A DNA stretch of 64,000 bases from the NCBI RefSeq assembly GCF_004216475.1, contig NZ_CP022303.1:2356001-2420000 (forward strand). Reading direction: 5' to 3'. The notes under the pieces were generated by a model, which did no database searches, had not been told where the DNA came from, and saw nothing but the letters and a program-made list of their open reading frames with translations. Made by a program: the position numbers and the translations under genes. This stretch comes from Thalassococcus sp. S3. GTDB lineage: Bacteria > Pseudomonadota > Alphaproteobacteria > Rhodobacterales > Rhodobacteraceae. Shown in pieces: positions 8,654-18,441 of this stretch (positions are counted from its first letter, which is position 1; each line of letters opens with the position of its first letter).

Positions 8654-10530
8654 TCCGAGACACCCAGCCTCTTACCCCGCCAGAGCAACCGCTTGAGATG
8701 CCTGAGCAGGATCTCAGCCAGGCGTTCAGCGACCGCAAGGCGCCTGGTGTAAGGGCAAATCTGCAGACACGGCTCTGGCGCGTGCTGGCGTTTGTTCCGG
8801 CATTCCTGGCGACCGTGGCGCTGATTGGGGTTATGTGGAACTGGTTCGGCGAGGATGGGATCGGCGCGCTTGAAGCGCTGCTGATCGGCCTAATCTCATT
8901 CAACTTCTTCTGGATCAGCCTCACGCTTAGCACGGTCGCATCGGGCTTTGCAGCTCTTATGCGGCGTCGACCGCAGCCATCAAGGCAGACCAAGCCCGAT
9001 CCGCTGAACGTGGCCTTGCTGATGCCCATCTATAACGAGGTGCCGTGGTATGTCCTCGGCAACGCATCGGCCATGCTGGAGGAGTTGCGGGATCGTGGCG
9101 GCGTGCACGACTACACCCTCTTTGTGCTGAGCGATACACGAGACGACGAGATTGCCGCGCAGGAAGAGGCCAGCGTACTGGCGCTCAGGGAAACCCTGTC
9201 CCCCGGCACGCGTCTTTACTACCGCCGCCGGGCGCAGAATACCGACCGCAAGGTCGGCAACATCGCCGATTGGACGCGCCGCTGGGGTGGCGGATATGAC
9301 GCGATGCTGGTGCTGGATGCCGACAGTCTGATGACCGGCCGGGCCATCGCGCAACTGACCGATGCGCTGGCACGGGACCCCAGCGCGGGTCTGATCCAGA
9401 GTTTCCCGCATCTGATCGGGGCGCAATCCGTCTTTGCCCGCGCCCAGCAATTCGCTAACTCCATTTACGGAGAGGCCCTTGCCGAAGGTCTGGCCCGGTG
9501 GTCTGGGCAGGAAGGGAATTACTGGGGTCACAACGCGATCCTGAGGACCGCGGCCTTTGCCGCCTCTGCCGGGTTGCCGCGTCTGCGCACATGGTCGGGC
9601 CGCGAAGCGCTGATCATGAGCCACGACTTTGTCGAAGCCGGTCTGATGCGCCGCGCGGGCTGGACCGTGCGCTTTCTGCCTCGCATTCGCGGTTCTTACG
9701 AGGAAACGCCCGCGAACCTCATCGACCATATCCAGCGGGACCGGCGCTGGTGTCAGGGCAACCTGCAGCATTTGCGGATCCTCTGGACCCGCGGTTTTCA
9801 CGCCATGTCGCGGTTTCACCTGTTTCACGGGGCGATGGGATATCTTCTGTCCCCGCTCTGGTTCTGCCTGCTGCTGATCTGGGCATTGATCGGCAATGGT
9901 CAGGACGAAAATGTGCTGACCTATTTCAGCGAAGCCAATCCGCTGATGCCAACCTGGCCCGAGTTTACCGAAGGGCGGCATGTTCTCGTGCTGCTGCTGA
10001 TGTACGCAATGCTGCTGGCGCCGAAGCTTTTGGGTGTGGCTGCGGTGCCCCTGACCGGGCTTCGCTATCGCGATCTTGGCGGGGGAGGGCGGTTTTCCCT
10101 ATCGTTTCTGACCGAAATCCTGCTCTCCGTGGCGTATGCTCCGATCCTGATGGTGCAACAGATGATCGCCGTGTTCCGGACGCTCTTTGGCATCCAGAAA
10201 GGCTGGGCCGTTCAACAGCGTGACGGCGGGCAATATGGCTGGTCCACATTGGCGAAATGCCATGCGCTGGAAACCGTCAGCGGTGTGGCGCTGATGGTGG
10301 GCATCCTGTCCGGTCTGGTGACGCTTTGGCTGCTTCCGATCGCGATCAGCCTGGCGCTGGCGATCCCTCTTTCGGCGCTGAGCGGGCTTAGCCTGGCCAG
10401 CCTGGGAACGCGTCATCTGGGAACCGCCGAGGTCTACCGCGAACCCGCTATCATCAAAGCCGCGCGCCACTATCGCGCGCAACTCAAGGCGGCCCTGGAT
10501 GGAGATCGGGTGCACACGCCGGCCGAGTGA
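8650..10530 (+). CDS. opgH: OpgH, glucosyltransferase for periplasmic glucans
   Basis: The protein of 626 residues belongs to the family 2 membrane glycosyltransferases that polymerise UDP-glucose into the beta-glucan backbone at the inner membrane. Two membrane segments precede a cytoplasmic catalytic domain with PIYNEVPWY, the metal-binding DAD in VLDADSLM, HDFVEAGLMRR, and the RDRRWCQGN form of the (Q/R)xxRW motif. Several membrane segments follow. It is shorter than the enterobacterial protein, mainly at the N-terminus. The ATG at 8650 overlaps the opgG stop codon; an in-frame ATG at 8641 is the alternative. The next gene is convergent, 18 bases away. Confidence 0.9.
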   Translation: MIRDTQPLTPPEQPLEMPEQDLSQAFSDRKAPGVRANLQTRLWRVLAFVPAFLATVALIGVMWNWFGEDGIGALEALLIGLISFNFFWISLTLSTVASGFAALMRRRPQPSRQTKPDPLNVALLMPIYNEVPWYVLGNASAMLEELRDRGGVHDYTLFVLSDTRDDEIAAQEEASVLALRETLSPGTRLYYRRRAQNTDRKVGNIADWTRRWGGGYDAMLVLDADSLMTGRAIAQLTDALARDPSAGLIQSFPHLIGAQSVFARAQQFANSIYGEALAEGLARWSGQEGNYWGHNAILRTAAFAASAGLPRLRTWSGREALIMSHDFVEAGLMRRAGWTVRFLPRIRGSYEETPANLIDHIQRDRRWCQGNLQHLRILWTRGFHAMSRFHLFHGAMGYLLSPLWFCLLLIWALIGNGQDENVLTYFSEANPLMPTWPEFTEGRHVLVLLLMYAMLLAPKLLGVAAVPLTGLRYRDLGGGGRFSLSFLTEILLSVAYAPILMVQQMIAVFRTLFGIQKGWAVQQRDGGQYGWSTLAKCHALETVSGVALMVGILSGLVTLWLLPIAISLALAIPLSALSGLSLASLGTRHLGTAEVYREPAIIKAARHYRAQLKAALDGDRVHTPAE

Positions 10531-10548
10531 GGGCGGTCCGGATTGTGG

Positions 10549-11388
10549 TCAGTCCGCCGCTATCTCTGCCTCGAACCAATCGAGCACCATATCGGCCCAC
10601 CCGTCGGGTACAGAATGCCCGCCGGGAAAGAGCGCAAATTGCAACGCGCTTTGCGGGTCACAATCGGTCCAGGACCGGCGCATGAAGATGCCGGTCTGGG
10701 CGAATGCGTCGGGGCGCATATCGGGGCAGTCATTGGCGATCCGCCAGATCTCCATCCCGGCAAAGATATCGCCCTGCAAAAACCGTCCTCCGCCCAGGGG
10801 CCGACCTTCAAGCGGGACGGTCATGTCCCGCCAGCCATGGGTCTGAAACAGCTTTACGGGGCCAGAGCACTCTTGCGGATGCGGGCGCCAGAAGCCACCG
10901 GCGACAGGCGCATAAGCTGCAAAGGCCTGGGGCGTATCGCATGCCAGGTAGGACACCATAAATCCCCCCGCCGAAAAGCCGCTGAGAAGAACCCGTTCCG
11001 GATCAAGATCAAAGCGCGGCGCCGCATCGGCGATCACGGTGTTCAGAAAACGCGGATCGTTGCGGCCCTCCCAACCGGGATAGAAATTCCAGACCCCCCG
11101 CAAACGACTTCCGGGACGGCTGCGGGCAGAGGGTGCGATAACAGCGTATCCGCGCGCGGTAAGCGACGTCACGAGATCGCCGTTGCGCATCACATTCGCC
11201 CCGTTGCTGCCGGCACCGTGCAGATGCATCACGACCGGATGGGGTCCGGGCGCGTCCGGCAGTTCGATGTGGTATTCACCGTCCGTCACCGGGCACGGTG
11301 CCGGATCGGGGCCACAGCCCGCATGGACCGACCCCGATGCGAGACACGCAATCGAAAGACCCAGAAAACCTGTCAGCCCCCTGATCAT
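10549..11388 (-). CDS. Secreted alpha/beta hydrolase, polyhydroxybutyrate-depolymerase/LpqC-like esterase
   Basis: The protein of 279 residues has a signal peptide (cleavage near SVHAG) and an alpha/beta-hydrolase core. The oxyanion strand reads HLHGAGSNG, the nucleophile elbow is GFSAGG with Ser at 139, and likely acid and base residues are Asp188 (GWRDMTVP) and His258 (GGHSVP). This is the extracellular PHB depolymerase/feruloyl-esterase-like family. It lacks a substrate-binding tail, so the true substrate may be any short ester. Several Cys residues fit an exported protein. Its ATG overlaps the stop codon of the rhodanese gene, so the two are translated together. Confidence 0.8.
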   Translation of the reverse strand: MIRGLTGFLGLSIACLASGSVHAGCGPDPAPCPVTDGEYHIELPDAPGPHPVVMHLHGAGSNGANVMRNGDLVTSLTARGYAVIAPSARSRPGSRLRGVWNFYPGWEGRNDPRFLNTVIADAAPRFDLDPERVLLSGFSAGGFMVSYLACDTPQAFAAYAPVAGGFWRPHPQECSGPVKLFQTHGWRDMTVPLEGRPLGGGRFLQGDIFAGMEIWRIANDCPDMRPDAFAQTGIFMRRSWTDCDPQSALQFALFPGGHSVPDGWADMVLDWFEAEIAAD

Positions 11389-11903
11389 GGCCGGCGCGTC
11401 GGTAGTTCGGATTTCAACCAGCCTGGCCCAGCAAGCGAACCGAGCATGCCTTCGGGCACATCTATGATCCGGGTGAAGCCCGCATCGGTCAGCGCAGCGC
11501 TCAGTCGCGCGGACCGCACGCCACGTGCGCAGATCAATGCGATGGGGCGGGCCCTGTCGGCCCCGGTCAGGCTATCGAGGGCCGCGACAAAGTCAGATCG
11601 CCTCATATCCAGCGGATGGGCGCCTTCGGCAATGCCTGTCCGATCCCATTCGTCCGGTCGTCTGATGTCCACCAGCAAGACTTCGCCCCTTTGCGCCATG
11701 GAATAGACCTGATCGACGGTGACGACATCTATCGACGATGGACGAGACGGATAAAGATAGCTTGCGCCGGCATACCCCGCGCCGGAGATCAAAAGAGCCA
11801 AGCCGGCCAAGGCCTTACGGCGAGAAAGAAGAGTGCTCAAAATGACATCCGTACCAAGGTGATCCCTGTACCCGTACCGCCTGTCGCGGGATTTTCGAGT
11901 CAC
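11385..11903 (-). CDS. Rhodanese-domain protein with N-terminal membrane anchor or signal
   Basis: A rhodanese fold covers roughly residues 60-165, with the active-site loop CARGVRS (Cys at about 125) after the strand ALI, so sulfur transfer chemistry is possible. Before it lies an RRKALAGLALLISGAG segment, which would anchor or export the domain. The furthest upstream start is a GTG at 11903. A TTG just before LSTLLSRRK (about 11837) would give a cleaner signal sequence, so the start is uncertain. The gene overlaps the downstream hydrolase by 4 bases. It is divergent from tamA. Confidence 0.78.
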   Translation of the reverse strand: MTRKSRDRRYGYRDHLGTDVILSTLLSRRKALAGLALLISGAGYAGASYLYPSRPSSIDVVTVDQVYSMAQRGEVLLVDIRRPDEWDRTGIAEGAHPLDMRRSDFVAALDSLTGADRARPIALICARGVRSARLSAALTDAGFTRIIDVPEGMLGSLAGPGWLKSELPTRRP

Positions 11904-12060
11904 TTCTCGGTGAACCCGGCTTCGTGCTCGTTTGGGAAGGGGAAAAACTCAGGAACTTCATCGCGGTGTCGCGCGTATTTTTTTAGGCGGTCCCTCTGTC
12001 GCTTTGCTTTGATATAAGCTTAATGGACGAGGATATTGAGAGCGAGAATCTGTTTCGCAT

Positions 12061-13863
12061 ATGCGATTTTATCACCGAACACCCTCCCGTATCGCCATAG
12101 CTTTCGCTTGTGTGCTTCTCTCCTCGGTCAAATCGTTCGCTTTCGAGACGCGCCTTCAAGCGCCGGGTGTTCCGGAAGACATCGTATCGGCGCTTCAATC
12201 TGCCTCTCTCATTCAAAGTCTGCCGGAGGAGGAGCGCGGGGCGGGCCAGCAGGTTCTGGCGGCCGCGCGGGCCGATTATGCGCGATTGACAGCGGTGCTT
12301 TATGACGCAGGCTTTTTCGCGCCGGTCATTTCCATTCAGCTCGACGGGCGGGAGGCCGCAGCGATCCCGGTCGTACGCGCCCCGGACCGCGTCGCGCGTG
12401 TGGTCATCGCGGTCGAGCCGGGCGCCGCCTTTCGGTTTGGCCGGGCCGATATTGCTCCCCTGCCATCGGACGCCGAACGGGTCGAGGCGTTCGCTTCTGG
12501 CGAGACCGCCAAAACAAGCGTTATCCGCTCGGCTGTTGATCAGGCGGTCTCCGATTGGCGCGATGATGGCTATGCCAAAGCGGAGCCGGGCGAACAGCAG
12601 ATCACTGCGCGCCACCCCGAGCAGCGTCTTGACGTCGCCATTCGGATCAACCCGGGTCCCCGTCTGAGGTTCGGCTCGCTCATCCTGTCGGGCAATTCGA
12701 ATGTCCGTCCCGAGCGTATTCGCGAGATTACCGGATTGCCAGAAGGGCAAGTCTTCTCGCCCGAGGAGTTGGATCGCGCCCGCAACAGACTTCAACGCAC
12801 GGGCACGTTTCGCATCGTGTCCCTGACCGAAGCCGAGCAGATAGATCCGCCTGACAGATTGCCCATTGAGCTGGAGGTGTCGGATCGTCTGCCGCGCACC
12901 TTCGGGTTCGGGGCCGAGATATCCTCGCTTCAGGGGCTGACGCTTTCGGGTTATTGGCTGCACCGAAATCTGCTTGGGGGCGCGGAACGTCTTCGCTTTG
13001 ACGCCGAGGTCAGCGGCATCGGCGGGGATGACGGGGGCGTCGACTACCGTCTTGGCGCACGGTTCGACCGTCCGGCAGAGCGCGGGCCAGATACCGATTT
13101 CTACGCCGAGGCGGAATTGGAAAGCCTTGATGAGGTCAGCTTTTCCTCGGACAAGATCGGGTTCGAGCTGGGCTTCGTCAATCGCAAGACGCTCAAGCGG
13201 ACTTATACTTACGGGCTGGGTCTGGAACATGCGCGCACCGAAGATGCGTTCGGGGATCGCCGCTATACCGTCTTTACAATCCCTTTGTCCGCGGAACTCG
13301 ATTATAGAAACTCGGATGTTGACGCGACGGACGGGGCTTATGGAAAGCTTGAGCTGACGCCCTTTGCCGCCCTGTCAGGCACCGATAGCGGGCTGCGCGC
13401 GCTCTTGGATCTCAGGGCTTATCGCAGCGTCGGCGAGCGGGTCACCTTCGCGGTGCGCGGCCAGGTTGGTGCTTTGGTCGGACCCGATCTTGAGCAGGCA
13501 CCGGCAGATTACCTGTTCTTTTCAGGTGGCGGTGGCACCGTCCGGGGGCAGCCCTATCAGTCGCTGGGCATAACGTTGCCAAGCGGAGAAGATGTCGGTG
13601 GCCGCTCTTTCCTGGGCCTGTCGGGAGAGGTCAGAATACGCACTGGTGACCGGCTCAGCGTCGTCGGTTTCGTCGATGGCGGCTATATCGGGCGAGAAGC
13701 GTTCCCGGACGGCAGCAGCGGAGAATGGCACAGCGGCGCGGGCGTCGGAGTGCGCTATGACACCGGGGTGGGGCCCATCCGCTTTGACGTGGCCGCGCCG
13801 ACCAGCGGGCCGGGTGAGAACAGCGGCGTGGAAATCTACATCGGGATAGGACAGGCCTTTTGA
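12061..13863 (+). CDS. tamA: TamA, outer-membrane translocation and assembly module (BamA/Omp85 family)
   Basis: The protein of 600 residues has an N-terminal signal peptide (to about residue 28), POTRA-type repeats to about 270 (GSLILSGNSNVRPERIREI is a typical POTRA ending), and a C-terminal beta-barrel. The barrel includes the loop-6 motif TVRGQPYQSLG, the VRG motif shared by Omp85 proteins, and ends in an aromatic residue (IGQAF). TamA sits in the outer membrane and, with TamB, helps insert outer-membrane proteins and move lipids. It overlaps tamB by one base (TGATG), the classic pair. Confidence 0.93.
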   Translation: MRFYHRTPSRIAIAFACVLLSSVKSFAFETRLQAPGVPEDIVSALQSASLIQSLPEEERGAGQQVLAAARADYARLTAVLYDAGFFAPVISIQLDGREAAAIPVVRAPDRVARVVIAVEPGAAFRFGRADIAPLPSDAERVEAFASGETAKTSVIRSAVDQAVSDWRDDGYAKAEPGEQQITARHPEQRLDVAIRINPGPRLRFGSLILSGNSNVRPERIREITGLPEGQVFSPEELDRARNRLQRTGTFRIVSLTEAEQIDPPDRLPIELEVSDRLPRTFGFGAEISSLQGLTLSGYWLHRNLLGGAERLRFDAEVSGIGGDDGGVDYRLGARFDRPAERGPDTDFYAEAELESLDEVSFSSDKIGFELGFVNRKTLKRTYTYGLGLEHARTEDAFGDRRYTVFTIPLSAELDYRNSDVDATDGAYGKLELTPFAALSGTDSGLRALLDLRAYRSVGERVTFAVRGQVGALVGPDLEQAPADYLFFSGGGGTVRGQPYQSLGITLPSGEDVGGRSFLGLSGEVRIRTGDRLSVVGFVDGGYIGREAFPDGSSGEWHSGAGVGVRYDTGVGPIRFDVAAPTSGPGENSGVEIYIGIGQAF

Positions 13864-16800
13864 TGACCGTCTTGCGCTTTTGGATCACTGCTATCGCGCT
13901 ATGTTTCGGCGGTTTTCTAACCCCTGTCGCAGCGCAGGAGGATGATCGCGGCTTTATCGCAGGGCTGCTTGAAGACGCACTTGGCGGAGAGGGCCGAACG
14001 GTGCGGGTCGAGGGCTTCTCCGGTGCGCTCAGCGCCACGGCGCGCATTGATCGGGTCACGATTGCCGATCCAGATGGGATCTGGCTGACGCTTGAAGGCG
14101 CCCAGATGACCTGGAACCGCTCGGCCCTTTTGAGCGGGCGGATCGAGATTGAAACGCTCAGCGCGCAATCGATCACCTTGGCGCGGTTGCCGGCGGCCGG
14201 TCCGTCCGAAACCCCCTCGGCAGAGGCCACCGGTTTTTCGCTGCCCGAGCTTCCGGTATCCGTCAATATCGACCGCCTCGCTGCGGATCGTATCACCCTG
14301 GGCGCCCCGATACTGGGCCAGGAGGTGGCGTTTGATCTCGAAGCCTCTGCACGGCTGGAAGGGGGCGAAGGCGAAGCGCGGCTGCGGTCCGAACGGCTGG
14401 ACGGACCCGAAGGGCTTTTTGAGATCGAGGCCGCGTTCGAGAATGCGACCGAGACGCTGGATCTTGCGATAAACCTGACCGAAGCACCGGACGGCATCGC
14501 GGCGCGGCTGATATCGATCCCGGGGCTGCCTTCCGTCGATCTGACAATCGAAGGGCAGGGGCCTTTGAACGATTTCGGCGCAGAGATCGACCTGGCCACC
14601 GACGATACGGAGCGTCTGAGCGGGACCGTCCGGCTCGAGGGCACCGATACAGGCGGGCGGCAGTTCGATGTCGACATCTCCGGGGATGTCACGGCGCTTT
14701 TCGCTCCCCAATACCGTCCCTTCTTTGGCCCGAACGTCGCGTTGGTTGCCCGCGGTGAACGCGCGGTGGACGGGGCGCTGGATCTTGGGGAATTCCGGCT
14801 GGTGACAGACGCGCTTCGTCTGCGCGGCGCGGTGGCTTTGAACGCCGAGGCATGGCCCGAGCGTATCGCAATATCCGGCAGCATGGCGCGCGAGGACGGC
14901 CAGGACGTGCTTTTGCCGATTTCAGGGCCCGAGACGACCCTGCGGCGGGCCACGTTCGATCTGAATTTCGACGCCGCGCAAGGCGAGGCCTGGTCGGGAG
15001 AGATGCAGGTATCTGACCTTGCCCGGGACGGGATCAGCCTGGCGCAGGCCGTGCTGAGCGGTGCGGGCAACATCCGCGCCAACCCCGACGGGATCGGGTC
15101 GGTGAACGCGGATCTTGATTTCAGAACGGATGGTCTGGCGCTCGCCGACGATGCCCTGAGCGACGCCATCGGGGGCGATGTCACCGGGCGGGTCGTGGCC
15201 AGCTATGTTGAAGATCAACCCGTGGAGCTCTCCCGCATTTTGCTGCAGGGGCCGGGCTATGGGCTTGCCGGATCGGCAGAGATCAGCGGCCTGGATGCCG
15301 AGTTCGAAACCCGGTTCGATCTTGGTTTTGACAGCCCGGATATCCGGTTCCTGTCGACACTTGCCGGTCAAACATTGGGGGGGCGACTGGATGTGGATAT
15401 CTCGGGGCGGGCTGATGCAGGCGGGCGCTTTGACGTTGATGTCAGCGGCGAGGCGGAGCAGCTTCAAACTGGGATCGCACAGCTTGACCCGCTGTTGCAG
15501 GGGATCACGTCCCTGGTGATCGCAGCCGCGCGCGACGAAGACGGGCTGCAGCTCGACCGGCTGGAGATCGACGCGCCGCGTGCGGATCTAACCGCGCAGG
15601 GTTCGCTTTCCTCGGAAACCGGCACGCTCGACTACACCCTTGCGCTGGCCGAGGTCGGAGACATCGTCGACGCGGTCATGGGGCCTGCCCAGCTCTCCGG
15701 GACGCTATCGCTTGCCGATGGTGCCTGGCGGGTCCGCTCGACGGGGCAGGGGCCTTACCGCTCGGATTTCGCGTTTCAGGGGCGGCTCGCGCCCGAACCG
15801 ATCCTGACCTATGAATTTGCAATGCCCGATATCGCCCCTCTGGTGTCGGGTTTTTCAGGGCCATTGCGGTTTTCGGGACGGGTGCGGGACGAAAACGGGC
15901 GCTTCGTCACCGATACCGCGCTTTGGGGGCCCGCAGGGACATTGGCCAATGTGCGGGGCGCCGTTGCGCCCGACATTAACGTTCGGCTGACCGGATCCGC
16001 TCCGATGGGACTGGCCAGCCCCTTCATCGCGCCGCGCAGTATTCGCGGGCAGTTGGGTTTTGATCTCACCGCACGCGGGCCGTCGCTTTCGGCCGTGACG
16101 GGCACGGCGACCGTGTCCGAAGGTGTTCTGGTTCTGCCCGCCGAAGGCATCACATTGCGCGACATTGCGGGTCAGGTGGCGCTGTCCAATGGTGAGGCCC
16201 AGATCCGCATCGGTGCCCGCCCGCCACAGGGGGGCGAACTGGCCGTGGAAGGACCCGTGCGGCTCGGCAACGGATATCCCGCCAATATCAGGATCGGTCT
16301 GGCGGGGCTGACGCTTGAAGACCCGCAACTATACCGCGCGGTTTTGGACGGGTTCGTCACGGTGGCCGGTCCTCTCACCGGCGGCGCCAGAATTGGCGGA
16401 GACATCGAAGTCGGCGAAATGAACATCTCTGTTCCATCCACAAGCATCGGGTCGCTTTCAGATATTCCGGCCATTGATCATGTCGGGGCGGCGCCCGCTG
16501 TGCGGGCCTCGCAAGCCCGCGCAGGTCTGGATACCGCGGCAGCCGCCAATGGCGGTGCGAGCGCCCGCGCCGGACCGTCCTTTCCGCTTGATCTGCTGAT
16601 CCGGGCGCCGGCGCGGATCTTCGTGCGGGGGCGCGGCCTTGACGCCGAACTGGGGGGGCAGTTGAGGCTGACCGGTACAACAAACGCACCCATCTCGGCC
16701 GGGGCCTTCGATCTGATCCGCGGGCGGCTCGACATTCTTGGCCAAAGGTTCACCCTCGACGAGGGGCGGGTCAGCCTTCAGGGCGATTTTGACCCGTTCC

Positions 16801-17273
16801 TCACATTCGTCGCCACAACCGATACCGAGCAGGGCACGGCCAGCGTCATCATCGACGGACGGGCCTCCGATCCTCAGGTCCGCTTTGAAGCCAGCCCGCC
16901 CGTTCCGCAGGACGAGGTACTTGCGCAGATCCTCTTTGGCCGTGACCTCAGCCAGATTTCACCCTTTCAGGCGCTTCAGCTGGCCAATGCTGTCGCAACG
17001 CTGGCTGGACGCAACAATGCCAGCGTGCTGTCGCGACTGCGCGAGGGGTTCGGTCTTGATGATCTGGACGTGCAGACCGACAGCGATGGCAATGCGGCTG
17101 TAAGGGCAGGCCGATACCTCTCAGACAACGTCTATACCGATGTCACTGTCGGAGATTCAGGCAGTACCGGTGTGTCGATCAACATCGATCTTACACCAAA
17201 CATCACCGCGCGGGGAGAGGCTCAGGCAGACGGAGACACATCGCTTGGGATCTTCTTTGAGAGAGACTACTGA
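13863..17273 (+). CDS. tamB: TamB, inner-membrane-anchored AsmA-like translocation/assembly protein
   Basis: The protein of 1136 residues has an N-terminal signal-anchor (VLRFWITAIALCFGGFLT) and a long body of repeated beta-strand-rich segments, alternating hydrophobic and polar residues, as in AsmA/TamB bridge proteins. The C-terminal DUF490/TamB domain covers about the last 300 residues (GAFDLIRGRLDILGQRFTL, then LAQILFGRDLSQISPFQALQ), ending with a beta-strand and a terminal Tyr (IFFERDY). TamB spans the periplasm and docks on TamA. The ATG at 13863 shares a base with the tamA stop; an in-frame TTG at 13860 is less likely. Confidence 0.93.
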   Translation: MTVLRFWITAIALCFGGFLTPVAAQEDDRGFIAGLLEDALGGEGRTVRVEGFSGALSATARIDRVTIADPDGIWLTLEGAQMTWNRSALLSGRIEIETLSAQSITLARLPAAGPSETPSAEATGFSLPELPVSVNIDRLAADRITLGAPILGQEVAFDLEASARLEGGEGEARLRSERLDGPEGLFEIEAAFENATETLDLAINLTEAPDGIAARLISIPGLPSVDLTIEGQGPLNDFGAEIDLATDDTERLSGTVRLEGTDTGGRQFDVDISGDVTALFAPQYRPFFGPNVALVARGERAVDGALDLGEFRLVTDALRLRGAVALNAEAWPERIAISGSMAREDGQDVLLPISGPETTLRRATFDLNFDAAQGEAWSGEMQVSDLARDGISLAQAVLSGAGNIRANPDGIGSVNADLDFRTDGLALADDALSDAIGGDVTGRVVASYVEDQPVELSRILLQGPGYGLAGSAEISGLDAEFETRFDLGFDSPDIRFLSTLAGQTLGGRLDVDISGRADAGGRFDVDVSGEAEQLQTGIAQLDPLLQGITSLVIAAARDEDGLQLDRLEIDAPRADLTAQGSLSSETGTLDYTLALAEVGDIVDAVMGPAQLSGTLSLADGAWRVRSTGQGPYRSDFAFQGRLAPEPILTYEFAMPDIAPLVSGFSGPLRFSGRVRDENGRFVTDTALWGPAGTLANVRGAVAPDINVRLTGSAPMGLASPFIAPRSIRGQLGFDLTARGPSLSAVTGTATVSEGVLVLPAEGITLRDIAGQVALSNGEAQIRIGARPPQGGELAVEGPVRLGNGYPANIRIGLAGLTLEDPQLYRAVLDGFVTVAGPLTGGARIGGDIEVGEMNISVPSTSIGSLSDIPAIDHVGAAPAVRASQARAGLDTAAAANGGASARAGPSFPLDLLIRAPARIFVRGRGLDAELGGQLRLTGTTNAPISAGAFDLIRGRLDILGQRFTLDEGRVSLQGDFDPFLTFVATTDTEQGTASVIIDGRASDPQVRFEASPPVPQDEVLAQILFGRDLSQISPFQALQLANAVATLAGRNNASVLSRLREGFGLDDLDVQTDSDGNAAVRAGRYLSDNVYTDVTVGDSGSTGVSINIDLTPNITARGEAQADGDTSLGIFFERDY

Positions 17274-17382
17274 TCGCGCGCAGGGGGTTTGGGATATGTG
17301 AACGTCCCGCGGGTGCCAGGCCGGCATTTCTAAAAATCCATGCAGTAACTTGGTTAATTTTGAACACGAGGATTTCGAGAAG

Positions 17383-17904
17383 ATGGCACAGAGCGACGTA
17401 TCCGTTTCTCGGGGTCGGCCTGATGAAGCCGCCACACTCGCAAAGCTGCACGTCGATGTCTGGAGGGCGACTTACAGCGCCTATGCGCCCCAAAAGGCTC
17501 TCAAGCTCTTGGATGAGGAGAAGCGCTTGCCTTATTGGTCAGCGGTTCTGGCCAGCAACGAGCGCGGACGAGGGGCCTGGGTTGCACGCGATGCAGACAC
17601 GATTGTCGGTGTTGTGAGCATTGGATCATCTGACAATCCCGTTTTCGAGGGGCGCGCAGAGCTAAAGCATTTGTACGTTGCAAAAGATGCGCAAAGCTCG
17701 GGTCTTGGAAAGCGGCTTCTGCTGACTGCGATCAATGAATGCAAAGGCGCGGGAAGTAACGGTATGGCGCTCGCTGTCGTGCGACAGAACGAGCGAGCGC
17801 GGAAGTTCTACCGGAACATGGGCGGCGTTGAAGGTGCACGCTTCGTTGATCCTGGACCGCTTTGGCAATCGGAGAATGTCCTGGTCGTATGGGACTTTCC
17901 GTAA
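17383..17904 (+). CDS. GNAT family N-acetyltransferase
   Basis: The protein of 173 residues shows GNAT motif A, HLYVAKDAQSSGLGKRLL, with the acetyl-CoA pyrophosphate loop (Q/R-x-x-G-x-G), and the downstream AVVRQNERARKFYRNMGG element. It transfers an acetyl group to an amine on an unknown substrate. The ATG at 17383 follows a GAGAAG ribosome site; a TTG at 17350 would add 11 residues not needed by the fold. It stands alone after tamB. Confidence 0.82.
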   Translation: MAQSDVSVSRGRPDEAATLAKLHVDVWRATYSAYAPQKALKLLDEEKRLPYWSAVLASNERGRGAWVARDADTIVGVVSIGSSDNPVFEGRAELKHLYVAKDAQSSGLGKRLLLTAINECKGAGSNGMALAVVRQNERARKFYRNMGGVEGARFVDPGPLWQSENVLVVWDFP

Positions 17905-18387
17905 GCCGCAGCAAAGGAAGCTGCTGTCAGCTCATTCCAGACCTCTCGAAACAAGGATTGACTGTGCGCATGGACGCTTTTGCTCTGGAAACGATCCGGT
18001 CGCACATCAATGTCCATGAAGGGGCAGAAACCTCGATCCGTAGATCAAGAGACTGACTGACGCGTACGCAGCGAAAAGCGCAGCAACAGACGCTGCCAGG
18101 CAGGGCCTCAAGGTATGAGCCTTGTTTACAAGGCGCATTCATAGACCGCGTTGGCATGTCATATTATCTATAATCAGTATTATGTAATATAAAGATGCAG
18201 AAGGCAGGATGAACTCCGTGCGGCGTCTTGACGGCCGCGACAACCGTTGATTTGCGAAATTACGTTCCGACATGCGGTATTGGCAGCATCAGAATTCCAG
18301 ACTAACATTTTTCGAAATGACAGAGTCGCAGACCAATGCGACCCAATAAAGCGACTGCGCCAGCGGCGCATCTGGGAGGAGAACACC
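17905..18387. other. Long intergenic region with an AT-rich stretch
   Basis: No convincing gene is seen. At about 18158-18200 there is a strongly AT-rich stretch (TATTATCTATAATCAGTATT and following) that could hold a promoter for the acyl-CoA operon, though no clearly spaced -35/-10 pair could be fixed. A small GCAGC/GCTGC stem lies just after the GNAT stop without a T-run. Confidence 0.4.
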
Positions 18388-18441
18388 GTGATGGATCATC
18401 GCGCAACCGCCTGCGGCTTTTCAAAGGGTCCGGTCATATGA
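18388..18441 (+). CDS. Possible leader peptide upstream of the acyl-CoA synthetase
   Basis: A 17-codon reading frame (GTG at 18388 or ATG at 18391) lies directly behind a strong GGGAGGA ribosome site (18374-18380). Its stop codon overlaps the ATG of the acyl-CoA synthetase (ATGA at 18438-18441). The peptide from the ATG would be MDHRATACGFSKGPVI. Such an arrangement fits translational coupling or a regulatory leader. A misjudged synthetase start is the simple alternative, but the two frames differ. Confidence 0.35.
   Translation: MMDHRATACGFSKGPVI

Noticed and set aside
17862..18056. Small plus-strand frame after the GNAT gene
   Set aside because: It overlaps the end of the GNAT gene, has no ribosome site and no plausible domain.
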